Assembly: GCF_030816235.1 (NCBI RefSeq)
Contig: NZ_JAUSXT010000001.1
Coordinates: 3,771,515-3,835,514, forward strand
Direction: 5' to 3'
Length of the DNA: 64,000 nucleotides
Source of the DNA: Microbacterium sp. W4I4
GTDB taxonomy: Bacteria > Actinomycetota > Actinomycetes > Actinomycetales > Microbacteriaceae
Below, piece after piece: positions 43,849 to 53,321 of the stretch. Position 1 is the stretch's first letter; the number at the start of each line of letters is the position of its first letter. The translations under genes and the position numbers were made by a program. A model generated the notes under the pieces. The model searched no databases, was not told where the DNA came from, and saw nothing but the letters and a program-made list of their open reading frames with translations.

Positions 43849-44898
43849 GTGTCAGACTCTCCCGAAACACCCCAGATCACCCCGGAGGCGGTGGAGTCCG
43901 CCGTCGACGCCGCACTCGTGGCGATCGCGGCGGCATCCGATACCGCAGAGCTGAAGGCCGCCCGCGCCGCGCACGTCGCCGAGGGCTCGCCACTGGCCGT
44001 GCTGAACGCCTCGATGCGTCAGGTCGCTCCCGAGCACAAGGCCGCATTCGGCAAGCTCGTCGGACAGGGCCGGGGCAAGGTCACGCAGGCGCTCGCCACC
44101 AAGGAGGCCGAGCTCGCCGAAGCAGAGATCGCCGCACGCCTGGAAGCGGAGCGCGTCGACATCACCGCCGTCGCCTCGCACTCGCGCGTCGGCGCCCGTC
44201 ATCCGATCTCCCTCATGCAGGAGCAGATCAGCGACATCTTCGTCGGGATGGGCTGGGAGATCGCGGAGGGCCCCGAGCTCGAGCACGAGTGGTTCAACTT
44301 CGATGCGCTGAACTTCGACGAGGACCATCCCGCGCGCCAGGAGCAGGACACGTTCTACGTCGATCCCGTCTCCCGCCATCTCGTGATGCGCACGCACACC
44401 AGCCCGGTTCAGGTGCGCTCGATGCTCGACCGCGAACTGCCGATCTACGTGCTCTGCCCCGGGCGCGTGTACCGCACCGACGAGTTCGATGCGACGCACC
44501 TGCCGGTGTTCACGCAGTTCGAGGGGCTCGTCATCGACAAGGGCATCACGATGGCGCACCTGAAGGGCACCCTCGACCACGTGGCCAAGCAGATGTTCGG
44601 AGCCGAGGCGAAGACCCGGTTCCGCACGAACTACTTCCCGTTCACCGAGCCCTCCGCGGAGCTCGACCTGTGGCACCCCACTTTCAAGGGCGGGGCGCGC
44701 TGGATCGAGTGGGGCGGATGCGGGATGGTCAACCCCAACGTGCTGCGCGCGGCGGGCATCGACCCCGAGGTGTACAGCGGGTTCGCGTTCGGCATGGGCG
44801 TCGAGCGTGCGGTGATGTTCCGCAGCGATGTGAAGGACATGCGCGACATGGCCGAGGGTGATGTGCGCTTCAGCGAGCAGTTCGGGATGGTGGTGTGA
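43849..44898 (+). CDS. pheS: Phenylalanyl-tRNA synthetase alpha subunit
   Basis: A 349-residue class II aminoacyl-tRNA synthetase subunit. It has the N-terminal coiled coil that binds tRNA, motif 1 (HPISLMQEQISDIFVGMGWEI), motif 2 (VLCPGRVYRTDEFDATHLPVFTQFEGLVID) and motif 3 (AFGMGVERAVMFR). GTG start eight bases after TAGACT, suggesting a leaderless mRNA; no attenuator leader is seen. The stop shares a base with pheT. Confidence 0.97.
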   Translation: MSDSPETPQITPEAVESAVDAALVAIAAASDTAELKAARAAHVAEGSPLAVLNASMRQVAPEHKAAFGKLVGQGRGKVTQALATKEAELAEAEIAARLEAERVDITAVASHSRVGARHPISLMQEQISDIFVGMGWEIAEGPELEHEWFNFDALNFDEDHPARQEQDTFYVDPVSRHLVMRTHTSPVQVRSMLDRELPIYVLCPGRVYRTDEFDATHLPVFTQFEGLVIDKGITMAHLKGTLDHVAKQMFGAEAKTRFRTNYFPFTEPSAELDLWHPTFKGGARWIEWGGCGMVNPNVLRAAGIDPEVYSGFAFGMGVERAVMFRSDVKDMRDMAEGDVRFSEQFGMVV

Positions 44899-47405
44899 TG
44901 CGCGTTCCGCTTTCCTGGCTGCGCGAGTACGTCGAGGTCGCAGCGGATGCGACGCCGGAGGACGTCCTGGCGTCCTTCGTGTCGGTCGGCTTCGAAGAGG
45001 AGGACATCCACCGCTTCGAGATCTCCGGTCCCGTCGTCGTCGGGCAGGTCCTCGAGCTCACCCCCGAGCCGCAGAAGAACGGCAAGACCATCAACTGGTG
45101 CCAGGTGGATGTCGGCGAGGCGAACGGCGGCATCCGCGGCATCGTCTGCGGCGCGCACAACTTCGTCGTCGGCGACAAGGTCGTCGTGACCCTGCCCGGC
45201 GCGGTGCTGCCAGGGCCCTTCCCGATCGCCGCTCGCAAGACCTACGGACACGTCTCCGACGGCATGATCGCCTCGGCTCGCGAGCTGGGCCTGGGCGACG
45301 AGCACGACGGCATCATCGTGCTCTCCACGCTGGGACTCGACCCCGAGGTCGGCACGGATGCCATCGGCCTGCTGCACCTGGACGATGTGGCCGTCGAGAT
45401 CAACGTCACCCCCGACCGCGGCTACGCGTTCTCGCTGCGCGGTGCGGCACGCGAGTACTCGCACGCCACCGGAGCCGAGTTCCGCGACCCGGGCGTGCGC
45501 GACTTCGCCGAGCTGCAGCCCGGCTCCGGCTTCGCGATCACGGTCGACGACCGCAGCCCCATCCGCGGCAACGTCGGCGCCCGCGAGTTCGTCGCGCGCG
45601 TCGTGCGAGGAGTGGACCCGTCCCGGCCCACGCCGCCGTGGATGATCGCCCGACTGGGCCTTGCAGGCATGCGCTCGCTGGGCGTGCTCATCGACATCAC
45701 CAACTACGTGATGCTCGAGCTCGGCAACCCGATCCACGGCTACGACCTCGACAAGCTGCAGGGCGGCATCGTCGTGCGCCGCGCGACCGAAGGCGAGCGG
45801 ATGACGACGCTCGACGGACAAGAGCGCGCGCTGCACACCGAGGACCTGCTCATCACCGACGGCTCCGGCCCGATCGGCCTCGCCGGTGTCATGGGCGGCG
45901 GCGCCACCGAGATGAGCGGCACCACCCGCAACGTGCTCATCGAGGCGGCCTCCTTCGACCCGATCACGATCGCTCGGTCGGCCCGGCGGCACAAGCTGCC
46001 GAGCGAGGCGTCCAAGCGCTTCGAGCGCGGCGTCGACCCGCTGATCCCGTTCGTCGCCGCCCGCCGTGTCGCCGACCTGATGGTCGAACTCGCCGGCGGC
46101 ACGCTCACCGACGAGGGCGGTGCGCTGTACGCCGACGTGGACATCGCCGGCATCGACCTGCCCCGCGGCTTCACGCAGGGCCTGATCGGCGTCGACTACA
46201 CCGATGGCGAGATCACCGGCGCCCTCGAGATGGTCGGCGCGGAGATCACCTCCGTCACCGACACCGGATGGCATGTCATCCCGCCCAGCTGGCGTCCCGA
46301 CCTCACCGACAAGTGGACGCTCGTGGAGGAGGTCGCGCGCATCCACGGGCTCGACCGCATTCCGTCCGTGCTGCCCACCCCGCCGTCCGGACGCGGCTAC
46401 ACCGCTCTGCAGCAGGGACGCAAGCGCGTCGCGGACGCCCTTGCCGCGGCCGGTTTCATCGAGACCCCGGCGTTCCCGTTCACCACTGAGGAGCAGAACG
46501 ACCTGCACGGCTCCGCCGCGGGAGAGCACCAGCCCAGCATCCGTCTGGCGAACGCGCTCGACGGGCAGGCGCCGTACCTGCGGCGTTCGCTGGTGCCGGG
46601 CCTGCTGCAGACCGCGCACCGCAACATCTCCCGTGGGCTCGTGGACCTGGCGATCTTCGAGACCGGCGCCGTCTTCGCCCCTGAGGAGGGCGTCGGCTAC
46701 GGCACCGACTTCATCCCGCCGATGGCGCAGCGCCCGAGGGCGGAGACCCTGGACGCGCTGAACGCGGCGATCCCGCCGCAGCCTCGTCACGTGGCGGTGC
46801 TGCTCACCGGCAACGCCGTACCGCGCCAGCCGGGCCGTGCGGCCGAGCACGCGAGTCTCGGCGACGCGCTGGACGCGGTGCGCGTGATCGGCGTCGCGGC
46901 CGGCGTCGGCATCGACGTCGCGCAGACGCAGCGTGCCGCGCTGCACCCGGGGCGCGCGGGCGTCCTCAGCGTGCGCGGCGAGGAGGTCGGCTACGTCGGC
47001 GAACTGCATCCGCAGGTGTCGGCGGATGCCGATCTGCCCGGACGCGCCATCGTGCTGGAGCTCGACCTCGACCGCGTGCTGACTCTGGCGGGGGAGCGGG
47101 TCGTCGCGGCATCGCTGTCGACCTTCCCGGCCGCCACGCAGGACGTGTCCCTGGCAGTGGATGCCGGGATCGCGGCATCCGAGGTTCGTACGGCGCTCGT
47201 CGAGGGTGCGGGCGAACTGCTCGAGTCGGCGACCCTGGTCGACGACTACCGTGGCACCGGACTCGATGAGGGGCAGAAGAGCCTGACGTTCGCGCTGCGA
47301 TTCCGCGCCGCCGACCGCACTCTCACCGCGGCGGAGGCGACCGACGCGAAGCTCGCCGGGGTGGCGGTGGCCGCCGAGCGCTTCGGCGCCGCCATCCGCG
47401 ACTGA
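44898..47405 (+). CDS. pheT: Phenylalanyl-tRNA synthetase beta subunit
   Basis: An 835-residue beta subunit with editing activity. N-terminal tRNA-binding (EMAP-like) domain, B5 domain, B3/4 editing domain (about residues 210-370, including MLELGNPIHGYDLDKL), a catalytic-like fold with RRSLVPGLLQTAHRNI, and the C-terminal FDX-ACB domain (STFPAATQDVSLAV ... LVDDYRGTGLDEGQKSLTFALRF). ATG 44898 overlaps the pheS stop by one base; a GTG three bases earlier is less likely. A 14-bp terminator follows. Confidence 0.97.
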   Translation: MRVPLSWLREYVEVAADATPEDVLASFVSVGFEEEDIHRFEISGPVVVGQVLELTPEPQKNGKTINWCQVDVGEANGGIRGIVCGAHNFVVGDKVVVTLPGAVLPGPFPIAARKTYGHVSDGMIASARELGLGDEHDGIIVLSTLGLDPEVGTDAIGLLHLDDVAVEINVTPDRGYAFSLRGAAREYSHATGAEFRDPGVRDFAELQPGSGFAITVDDRSPIRGNVGAREFVARVVRGVDPSRPTPPWMIARLGLAGMRSLGVLIDITNYVMLELGNPIHGYDLDKLQGGIVVRRATEGERMTTLDGQERALHTEDLLITDGSGPIGLAGVMGGGATEMSGTTRNVLIEAASFDPITIARSARRHKLPSEASKRFERGVDPLIPFVAARRVADLMVELAGGTLTDEGGALYADVDIAGIDLPRGFTQGLIGVDYTDGEITGALEMVGAEITSVTDTGWHVIPPSWRPDLTDKWTLVEEVARIHGLDRIPSVLPTPPSGRGYTALQQGRKRVADALAAAGFIETPAFPFTTEEQNDLHGSAAGEHQPSIRLANALDGQAPYLRRSLVPGLLQTAHRNISRGLVDLAIFETGAVFAPEEGVGYGTDFIPPMAQRPRAETLDALNAAIPPQPRHVAVLLTGNAVPRQPGRAAEHASLGDALDAVRVIGVAAGVGIDVAQTQRAALHPGRAGVLSVRGEEVGYVGELHPQVSADADLPGRAIVLELDLDRVLTLAGERVVAASLSTFPAATQDVSLAVDAGIAASEVRTALVEGAGELLESATLVDDYRGTGLDEGQKSLTFALRFRAADRTLTAAEATDAKLAGVAVAAERFGAAIRD

Positions 47406-47417
47406 CGTCGTCCGTCC

Positions 47418-47455
47418 GAGACCCCTCCCGACCCCTGTGGATCGGGAGGGGTCTC
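47418..47455 (+). terminator. Terminator of pheST
   Basis: GAGACCCCTCCCGA (47418-47431) and TCGGGAGGGGTCTC (47442-47455) pair exactly over 14 bases. The next promoter (TAGAGT, 47460-47465) lies five bases on. Confidence 0.9.
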
Positions 47456-47471
47456 GTCGTAGAGTCGGGGG

Positions 47472-47900
47472 ATGAGCGACTATCAGGTGACCGAGATCGG
47501 TGCGCTGGAAGACTGGCGGACCTTCCACGGCGGCTTCGACGAATCGCGGTCTCGCGACGGCCGTCGCGTCGTCGATCACGAACTGACGATGCAGTACATC
47601 GGCATGACCGCCAACGCCCTCGTGCCTGGCGAGGAGGCCGGATACTGGCACGTGCACGAGAAGATCGAGGAGATGTACGTGTTCCTCGGGGGTCGTGGCC
47701 AGATGGGGCTGGACGACGATGTCGTGGATGTCGCGGAGGGAACCGTCGTGCGCGTGGGACAGGGCGTCTGGCGAACCTGGCGCGCACTGCCGGACAGCCC
47801 CGGCGAGCTGCGCTGGCTGTGCATCCGCGCTGGCGGCGAGAGCCTGCCGCACCTGCCCGATGACAGCAGGCGCGGACCGGATCGCCCGATGCCCTGGTGA
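47472..47900 (+). CDS. Cupin-domain protein
   Basis: A 142-residue single-domain cupin. The first cupin motif is GYWHVHEKIEEMYVFLGGRGQMGL, with metal-ligand histidines and glutamate. The second is weaker around EGTVVRVGQGVWRTWRALPDSPGELRWLCI, where the usual histidine is replaced, so metal binding may be incomplete. The substrate is unknown. TAGAGT ends six bases before the ATG. It stands alone between pheST and the epimerase gene. Confidence 0.8.
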   Translation: MSDYQVTEIGALEDWRTFHGGFDESRSRDGRRVVDHELTMQYIGMTANALVPGEEAGYWHVHEKIEEMYVFLGGRGQMGLDDDVVDVAEGTVVRVGQGVWRTWRALPDSPGELRWLCIRAGGESLPHLPDDSRRGPDRPMPW

Positions 47901-47954
47901 CCTGCGCTTCGCTGTCGGCTGATTCGCTTCCGTCCGGCGCCTGATCGTGCTGGC

Positions 47955-48947
47955 ATGGGCGTCATGACTCAGGTGCTGGTGCTCGGTGGAACAGGATGGC
48001 TCTCGGGACGGATCGCCGAGCGCTGGCGGGATGCCGGTGCGCGCGTCACCTGCGTGGCGCGAGGCGACCGGCCGGCACCGGAGGGCACGGTGCTCGTCCG
48101 CGGAGATCGGGACCAGGGCGCCTACGACGCTCTGATCGGGCAGCACTGGGACGAGGTCGTGGACATCTCCTCGACGGCGCGGCACGTGCGCGAGGCCGTC
48201 GCGGCGCTCGGCGACCGCGCCGGGCACTGGACCTACGTGTCGTCCATGTCCGTGTACGACGAGGACGAGACCATCGGACTCGACGAGACCGGGCGCCTGC
48301 TCGCGCCGGCTCAGGACGGCGACGAGTACGACTACGGTCGCGAGAAGGTCGCGGCCGAGCAGGCGGTGCGCACCCTGGGCGAGCGCGCGTTCATCGTCCG
48401 TCCCGGTCTCATCACCGGGCCCGGCGATCCGAGCGACCGATTCGGCTACTGGGCGGCGGCCGCAGACCGTGCCGGAACAGGGCCGATCCTCGTCCCGGAG
48501 CGCGGCGATCGGTACGTGCAGGTCATCGACGTCGACGACCTCGCCGACTTCCTCGTCGTCGACGGGCGGCAGGGCGTGGTCAACGCCAACGGCGACGTCC
48601 ATCCCTTCCTGGACGTGCTGGAGCGCATCCGAGCGCTCGTCGGGCACACCGGCGAGCTGGTCGAGGCGCCGGACGCCTGGCTCGAGGAGCACGGGGTGCG
48701 GTACTGGATGGGGGAGCGCTCCCTGCCGCTGTGGCTGCCCGCCGACATGCCCGGTTTCACCCGGCGCCGCAACGACGGCTACCGCGCGGCCGGCGGCGCG
48801 GTGCGATCGCTCGATGAGACGATCCGCCGGGTGCTCGACGACGAACGGGCGCGGGGTGTGGACCGTGAGCGTCGCGCAGGGCTGTCCCGCAGCGACGAAC
48901 TGGAGCTGATCGACGCATTGCGCGGCCAGGGGGCGCACGCTCGCTAG
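47955..48947 (+). CDS. NAD(P)-binding epimerase/dehydratase-like protein
   Basis: A 330-residue extended short-chain dehydrogenase-like protein. It has the nucleotide-binding VLVLGGTGWLSGRIAERW at the N-terminus, VVDISSTARHV and WTYVSSMSVYD, and the YxxxK pair as DYGREKVAAE, so a catalytic tyrosine and lysine are present. The substrate is unknown. A weaker in-frame ATG is at 47964. Its stop codon TAG is part of the next -10 box (TAGACT, 48945-48950). Confidence 0.82.
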   Translation: MGVMTQVLVLGGTGWLSGRIAERWRDAGARVTCVARGDRPAPEGTVLVRGDRDQGAYDALIGQHWDEVVDISSTARHVREAVAALGDRAGHWTYVSSMSVYDEDETIGLDETGRLLAPAQDGDEYDYGREKVAAEQAVRTLGERAFIVRPGLITGPGDPSDRFGYWAAAADRAGTGPILVPERGDRYVQVIDVDDLADFLVVDGRQGVVNANGDVHPFLDVLERIRALVGHTGELVEAPDAWLEEHGVRYWMGERSLPLWLPADMPGFTRRRNDGYRAAGGAVRSLDETIRRVLDDERARGVDRERRAGLSRSDELELIDALRGQGAHAR

Positions 48948-48954
48948 ACTCGCA

Positions 48955-49033
48955 GCCAGTGACACGGGGTGCCGCATCCGCGGCTGAGAACAGACCCGTC
49001 GAACCTGATCTAGTTCGTACTAGCGAAGGGATG
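48955..49033 (+). ncRNA. TPP riboswitch (THI element)
   Basis: The thiamine pyrophosphate aptamer is recognised by ACGGGGTGCC, CGGCTGAGA, the ACCCGTCGAACCTGATCTAGTT core and TACTAGCGAAGGGA, in the usual order. It starts right after a TAGACT promoter and ends just before thiM, so it probably controls translation start or early transcription of thiM and the fusion gene behind it. Confidence 0.95.
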
Positions 49034-49038
49034 TCGCA

Positions 49039-49899
49039 ATGAGCGATACGCCATGCCTGCCCGCCGAAGGGCGCCCGTCCACCGATGTCGCGGCGTCCGC
49101 CGCCCAGTTGCTGAGCCGACTGCGGTCCGCACCGCCGCTCACGCACTGCATCACCAACTCCGTGGTGACCGGATTCACCGCGAACGTGCTGCTCGCGCTG
49201 GGGGCGGCGCCGGCGATGGTCGACATCGTCGATGAGTCCGGGATGTTCGCCGCCGCGGCATCCGGGCTGCTGATCAACCTCGGAACACCGACGCCCGAGC
49301 AGCGCGCCGCGAGCCGCGAAGCCGCGCGGGGAGCGGTCGCGGCCGGAACACCCTGGGTTCTCGACCCCGTCGCGATCGGCGCTCTGCCCGTGCGCACACG
49401 GCTCGCGGGCGAGCTGGTCGCACTGCGGCCCACCGCGATCCGCGGCAATGCCTCTGAGATCCTCGCGCTGGCGGGCCTCGGCGACGGCGGACGCGGTGTC
49501 GACGCCACCGACACTCCGGATGCCGCGGCCGCCGCGGCACGCGCACTCGCCGCGCGCTGGGGGAGCACGGTCGCCGTGTCCGGCCCGGTCGATCTGATCA
49601 CCGATGGGCGCCGCGTCATCCGCATCGCCAACGGCGACGCCCTGCTGACCCGGGTCACCGGTGGCGGCTGCGCGCTCGGCGCCGTCATGGCCTCGTTCCT
49701 CGGCGCCGCCCGCGGCAGCGGCACAGACGTCCTCACCGCGGTCGCGGCGGCGTCTCTGGTGTACACCGTGGCCGCCGAACGCGCCGCGGCGACCGCACCC
49801 GGACCGGGCAGCTTCGCGGTGGCACTGCTCGACGCGCTCGATGCGGTCGACTCCGACGAGATCCTCGCCGCAGCACGGGTCGAGGAGGTCGCGCCGTGA
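49039..49899 (+). CDS. thiM: Hydroxyethylthiazole kinase
   Basis: A 286-residue ribokinase-like enzyme that phosphorylates salvaged 4-methyl-5-(2-hydroxyethyl)thiazole. It has [28 protein letters not shown] at the N-terminus, the SGLLINLGT segment, [12 protein letters not shown] and the anion-hole block [18 protein letters not shown]. Controlled by the TPP riboswitch. Its stop overlaps the thiE-thiD-tenA gene by four bases. Confidence 0.95.
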   Translation: MSDTPCLPAEGRPSTDVAASAAQLLSRLRSAPPLTHCITNSVVTGFTANVLLALGAAPAMVDIVDESGMFAAAASGLLINLGTPTPEQRAASREAARGAVAAGTPWVLDPVAIGALPVRTRLAGELVALRPTAIRGNASEILALAGLGDGGRGVDATDTPDAAAAAARALAARWGSTVAVSGPVDLITDGRRVIRIANGDALLTRVTGGGCALGAVMASFLGAARGSGTDVLTAVAAASLVYTVAAERAAATAPGPGSFAVALLDALDAVDSDEILAAARVEEVAP

Positions 49900-52019
49900 A
49901 CAGCGACATCTCACTGCATCTCGTGACCGATGCCGCACTCTGCGGCGAACGCGGCGTCGTCGCCACGGTCGACGCCGCTGTCGCCGGTGGCGTCGCGGTC
50001 GTGCAGCTCCGCGACAAGACGGCGACCGATGCCGAGACGGTGGACCTGCTCGTGCAGCTCTCGCAGATCATCGACGGTCGCGCCCTGCTCGTGGTGAACG
50101 ACCGGCTGCCTGCGGTCATCGACGCCCGCGCGCGGGGCGCACGCGTCGACGGGGTGCATCTCGGGCAGTCGGACATCTCCGTCGAGCGCGCGCGTGCCCT
50201 GCTGGGACCGGATGCCCTCATCGGACTCACCGCGAACACTCCCGCGCATCTCGACGCTCTGCGCGCCCTGCCGGAGGGGACCGTCGACTACATCGGCGTC
50301 GGAGTCATCCGACCGACCTCGACGAAGCCCGATCATCCGCCGGCACTCGGCGTCGACGGATTTCGTGCGCTCGCCGCATCCAGCCCTGTCCCCGCCATCG
50401 CCATCGGCGGAATCGGCCGGGACGACGTCGCAGCGCTCCGCGATGCCGGTGCGGCAGGCGTCGCCGTGGTGTCGGCGCTGTGCGCCGCCGATGACCCGCA
50501 GATCGCGGCGCGCGCGTTCCGTCGTGAATGGCGACGGGACAGGCCGCCGAGAGTGCTGAGCATCGCCGGCAGCGACCCGTCCGGCGGGGCGGGCATCCAG
50601 GCCGATCTGAAGTCCATCGCCGCCCACGGCGGCTACGGGATGGCGGCGATCACGGCGCTGACCGCGCAGAACACCCGCGGCGTGAGCGGCGTGCACGTGC
50701 CCCCGGCGTCGTTCCTGCGCGCGCAGCTCGACGCGCTCGCCTCCGACATCGACATCGACGCGGTGAAGATCGGGATGCTGGCGGATGCCGAGATCATCCG
50801 CACCGTCAGCGACTGGCTCACCGCCCACCGGCCGGACACCGTCGTGCTCGACCCGGTGATGGTGGCCACCAGCGGAGACAGGCTGCTGGATGTCGACGCC
50901 GAGACGGCGCTGCTCGAGCTCGCGCGCCAGGCGGATCTGCTCACCCCGAACCTCGGCGAACTCGCCGTGCTCGCCGGGCGTCCTCTCCACACGTGGGCCG
51001 ACGCCCTCGTCGCGGCGCAGGAGGTGGCGGCGCTCACCGGGGCGCTCGTGCTCGCCAAGGGCGGTCACCTGCCGGGCGATGAGACACCGGACGCCCTGGT
51101 CGGCTCGGCCGGCGTTCTCGCCGAGTACCGTGGACGGCGCATCGAGACGACCAGCACGCACGGCACCGGATGCTCGCTCTCCTCGGCCCTCGCCGCCACG
51201 CGCGCCCGGGGCATGGACTGGGTGCAGGCAGTGGAGCACTCGCGGGCGTGGCTGCGCGAATCGCTGAGCGCAGCCGATGCGCTCGACGTCGGTCGCGGTC
51301 ACGGCCCCATCAGTCACTTCGCCGGGCTGTGGCAGCGCGGCGGACTGGCCGCACGGCCCCACGCGGATGCCGTCCGCGAGGACTGGTGGAGCGGCATCGC
51401 CGACATCCGGCGGGACATCGACGACCTGCCCTTCATCCGCGGGCTCGCCGACGGCACCCTGAGCCGTGAGCGTTTCCTGAGCTACCTCGCGCAGGACGCC
51501 CTGTATCTGCAGGAGTACGCCCGTGTGCTCGCCGAGGCCGCGCGGCTCGCACCCACCCCGCAGGAGCAGGCGTTCTGGGCGGCATCCGCGCAGGGCGCCA
51601 TCGCGGGAGAGGTCGAGCTGCATGCGTCCTGGATCACGCCGGGCGCCGGCGTCTCGGCGACGACGTTCGCCGCTGCGGCCGACGCCACCACCACGGCTTA
51701 CCTGGATCATCTGCGTGCCGTGGCGTTCGGCGGGGACTACGCCGTGCTCATCGCCGCGCTGCTCCCGTGCTTCTGGCTGTACACCGACCTGGGGGTGCGC
51801 CTGCAGGCGGGGGAGTTCGGCGATCGGACGCACGATCCGCGGCATCCGTACTCGTCGTGGCTGGCCACCTATGCGGATCCGGCGTTCGCCGCCGCATCCG
51901 AGCACGCGATCGGTCATGTGACGCGGGCGGCGGCGCAATCGGACGAGGATCGGCGCCGACGCATGCATCGGGCGTTCGCCGCATCGGCCGCGCACGAGCG
52001 GGCGTTCTTCGACCGGTGA
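49896..52019 (+). CDS. thiED: ThiE-ThiD-TenA trifunctional fusion
   Basis: A 707-residue fusion. Residues about 1-213 are thiamine-phosphate synthase ThiE ([39 protein letters not shown]). About 218-475 are HMP/HMP-P kinase ThiD ([47 protein letters not shown]). About 490-707 are TenA-type thiaminase II ([33 protein letters not shown] with the cysteine expected to be catalytic). Together with ThiM it joins salvaged pyrimidine and thiazole to thiamine phosphate. ThiC, ThiG and ThiS are not here, so this cluster serves salvage and late steps. Confidence 0.95.
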   Translation: MNSDISLHLVTDAALCGERGVVATVDAAVAGGVAVVQLRDKTATDAETVDLLVQLSQIIDGRALLVVNDRLPAVIDARARGARVDGVHLGQSDISVERARALLGPDALIGLTANTPAHLDALRALPEGTVDYIGVGVIRPTSTKPDHPPALGVDGFRALAASSPVPAIAIGGIGRDDVAALRDAGAAGVAVVSALCAADDPQIAARAFRREWRRDRPPRVLSIAGSDPSGGAGIQADLKSIAAHGGYGMAAITALTAQNTRGVSGVHVPPASFLRAQLDALASDIDIDAVKIGMLADAEIIRTVSDWLTAHRPDTVVLDPVMVATSGDRLLDVDAETALLELARQADLLTPNLGELAVLAGRPLHTWADALVAAQEVAALTGALVLAKGGHLPGDETPDALVGSAGVLAEYRGRRIETTSTHGTGCSLSSALAATRARGMDWVQAVEHSRAWLRESLSAADALDVGRGHGPISHFAGLWQRGGLAARPHADAVREDWWSGIADIRRDIDDLPFIRGLADGTLSRERFLSYLAQDALYLQEYARVLAEAARLAPTPQEQAFWAASAQGAIAGEVELHASWITPGAGVSATTFAAAADATTTAYLDHLRAVAFGGDYAVLIAALLPCFWLYTDLGVRLQAGEFGDRTHDPRHPYSSWLATYADPAFAAASEHAIGHVTRAAAQSDEDRRRRMHRAFAASAAHERAFFDR

Positions 52020-52025
52020 CGGGAC

Positions 52026-52050
52026 CGAGGGCATGTGACGCCCTCGATTT
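52026..52050 (+). terminator. Terminator of the thiamine operon
   Basis: CGAGGGC (52026-52032) and GCCCTCG (52040-52046) form a 7-bp stem with a 7-base loop, followed by ATTT. It ends at the -35 box of the next promoter. Confidence 0.7.
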
Positions 52051-52078
52051 GCGGATGCGGCGGAATCGGCGCTACTGT
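52049..52078 (+). promoter_or_regulatory. Promoter of the Arg-rich leader ORF
   Basis: TTGCGG (52049-52054) and TACTGT (52073-52078) are separated by 18 bases. TACTGT ends six bases before ATG 52085, the spacing seen for other leaderless starts in this window. Confidence 0.55.
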
Positions 52079-52084
52079 CACGGC

Positions 52085-52162
52085 ATGCCTTCGGTCGCCT
52101 CGCTCCCGCTCCACTCGAGCGTCGCAGACGTGCGCCGACGCCGCCTCGGCCGCCGATTCTAG
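52085..52162 (+). CDS. Candidate arginine attenuation leader peptide
   Basis: A 25-codon ORF not preceded by any gene but by its own promoter. It reads MPSVASLPLHSSVADV and then RRRRLGRRF before TAG, so six of the last nine residues are arginine (codons CGC CGA CGC CGC ... CGC CGA). An Arg-dense tail just before the stop, 103 bases upstream of argC, is the classic form of an amino-acid attenuator. GCGTCG (52119-52124) can pair with CGACGC (52136-52141) over the first Arg codons, and GGTCGCC (52093-52099) with GGCGACC (52162-52168) past the stop. argC also has its own -10 box, so attenuation is a proposal, not shown. Confidence 0.6.
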   Translation: MPSVASLPLHSSVADVRRRRLGRRF

Positions 52163-52192
52163 GCGACCCCGCGCAGCCTGAGCCGTCGTGGC

Positions 52193-52265
52193 TCGAGGTC
52201 GAAGCCGGTGTCGCCGCCCCGGCCAGGCCCGTCATCGGGCGCACCTCGACCGTTAAGGTAGAACC
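52193..52265 (+). promoter_or_regulatory. Structured argC upstream region and argC promoter
   Basis: TCGAGGT (52193-52199) pairs with ACCTCGA (52243-52249). Inside are GCCGG/CCGGC (52204-52208 with 52219-52223) and GCCCG/CGGGC (52227-52231 with 52236-52240). TAAGGT (52254-52259) lies six bases before the argC ATG, marking a leaderless argC start. There is no U-tract, so any termination would need to be of another kind. Confidence 0.45.
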
Positions 52266-53321
52266 ATGACGTATTCCGTCGCCGTCTCCGGCGCATCCGG
52301 CTATGCGGGAGGCGAGATACTGCGGATCCTCGCAGCTCACCCCGACATCGAGATCCGCACCGTCACCGCGCATTCCAACGCAGGACAGCCGCTGATCGAG
52401 CACCAGCCGCATCTGCGCTCGCTGGCGCACCTCACCCTGCAGGACACCACTCCGGAGATCCTCGCCGGGCACGACATCGTGTTCCTCGCCCTGCCGCACG
52501 GCCAGTCCGGGCAGTACACGGATGCCCTGGGCGACACCCCGTTGGTCATCGACGCCGGCGCCGACCACCGGCTCACCTCCCAGGACTCCTGGGACGCCTT
52601 CTACGGCGGCGCATTCCACGAGCCGTGGGCCTACGGTGTGCCTGAACTGCTCACCGACTCGGGTGCCAAGCAGCGCGAGGTGCTGCGCACCGCGACGCGC
52701 ATCGCCGCGCCCGGCTGCAACGCCTCGACGGTGAGCCTCAGCCTCGCTCCCGGCGTCGCCGCCGGTGTGATCGACCCCTCCGACATCGTCAGCGTGCTGG
52801 CTGTCGGCCCCTCGGGGGCGGGCAAGAGCCTGAAGACCAACCTGCTCGCATCCGAGGTCCTCGGCACCGCCAATCCCTACGCGGTGGGCGGCACGCACCG
52901 GCACATCCCCGAGATCAGGCAGGCGCTCGCCGCGGCCTCCGGGGTCGCCGGCGAGAGCATCCGCATCTCGTTCACTCCGGTGATCGTGCCGATGGCGCGG
53001 GGCATCCTCGCGACCTCCACCGCGCCCATCGCCGAGGGCGCCACCGACGTGCAGATCCGCGACGCATGGCAGAGCGCCTACGGCGACGAGACCTTCGTGC
53101 ACCTGCTGCCCGAGGGGCACTTCCCCCGCACGGCGGACGTGCTGGGTGCGAATACCGCACTCATGGGCCTGGCGATCGACCGGGCGGCGAACCGCGTCGT
53201 CGTGGTGACCGCCGTCGACAATCTCGTCAAGGGGACCGCCGGCGCCGCCGTGCAGTCCATGAACCTCGCGCTGGGCCTCCCCGAGGACCGCGCCCTCACC
53301 GTGAACGGAGTGGCGCCGTGA
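52266..53321 (+). CDS. argC: N-acetyl-gamma-glutamyl-phosphate reductase
   Basis: A 351-residue NADPH-dependent reductase of the linear arginine pathway. It has the nucleotide-binding [17 protein letters not shown], the catalytic cysteine block [16 protein letters not shown], and [13 protein letters not shown] 52266 lies six bases after TAAGGT. First gene of argC-J-B-D-F-H; all junctions overlap by four bases, so the operon is translated as one coupled unit. Confidence 0.96.
   Translation: MTYSVAVSGASGYAGGEILRILAAHPDIEIRTVTAHSNAGQPLIEHQPHLRSLAHLTLQDTTPEILAGHDIVFLALPHGQSGQYTDALGDTPLVIDAGADHRLTSQDSWDAFYGGAFHEPWAYGVPELLTDSGAKQREVLRTATRIAAPGCNASTVSLSLAPGVAAGVIDPSDIVSVLAVGPSGAGKSLKTNLLASEVLGTANPYAVGGTHRHIPEIRQALAAASGVAGESIRISFTPVIVPMARGILATSTAPIAEGATDVQIRDAWQSAYGDETFVHLLPEGHFPRTADVLGANTALMGLAIDRAANRVVVVTAVDNLVKGTAGAAVQSMNLALGLPEDRALTVNGVAP

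Noticed and set aside
44631..48977. 1448-residue open frame on the minus strand opposite pheT, the cupin and the epimerase
   Set aside because: It is antisense to well-supported genes, has Arg/His/Gln-rich composition with no recognisable domain, and is expected in high-GC DNA.
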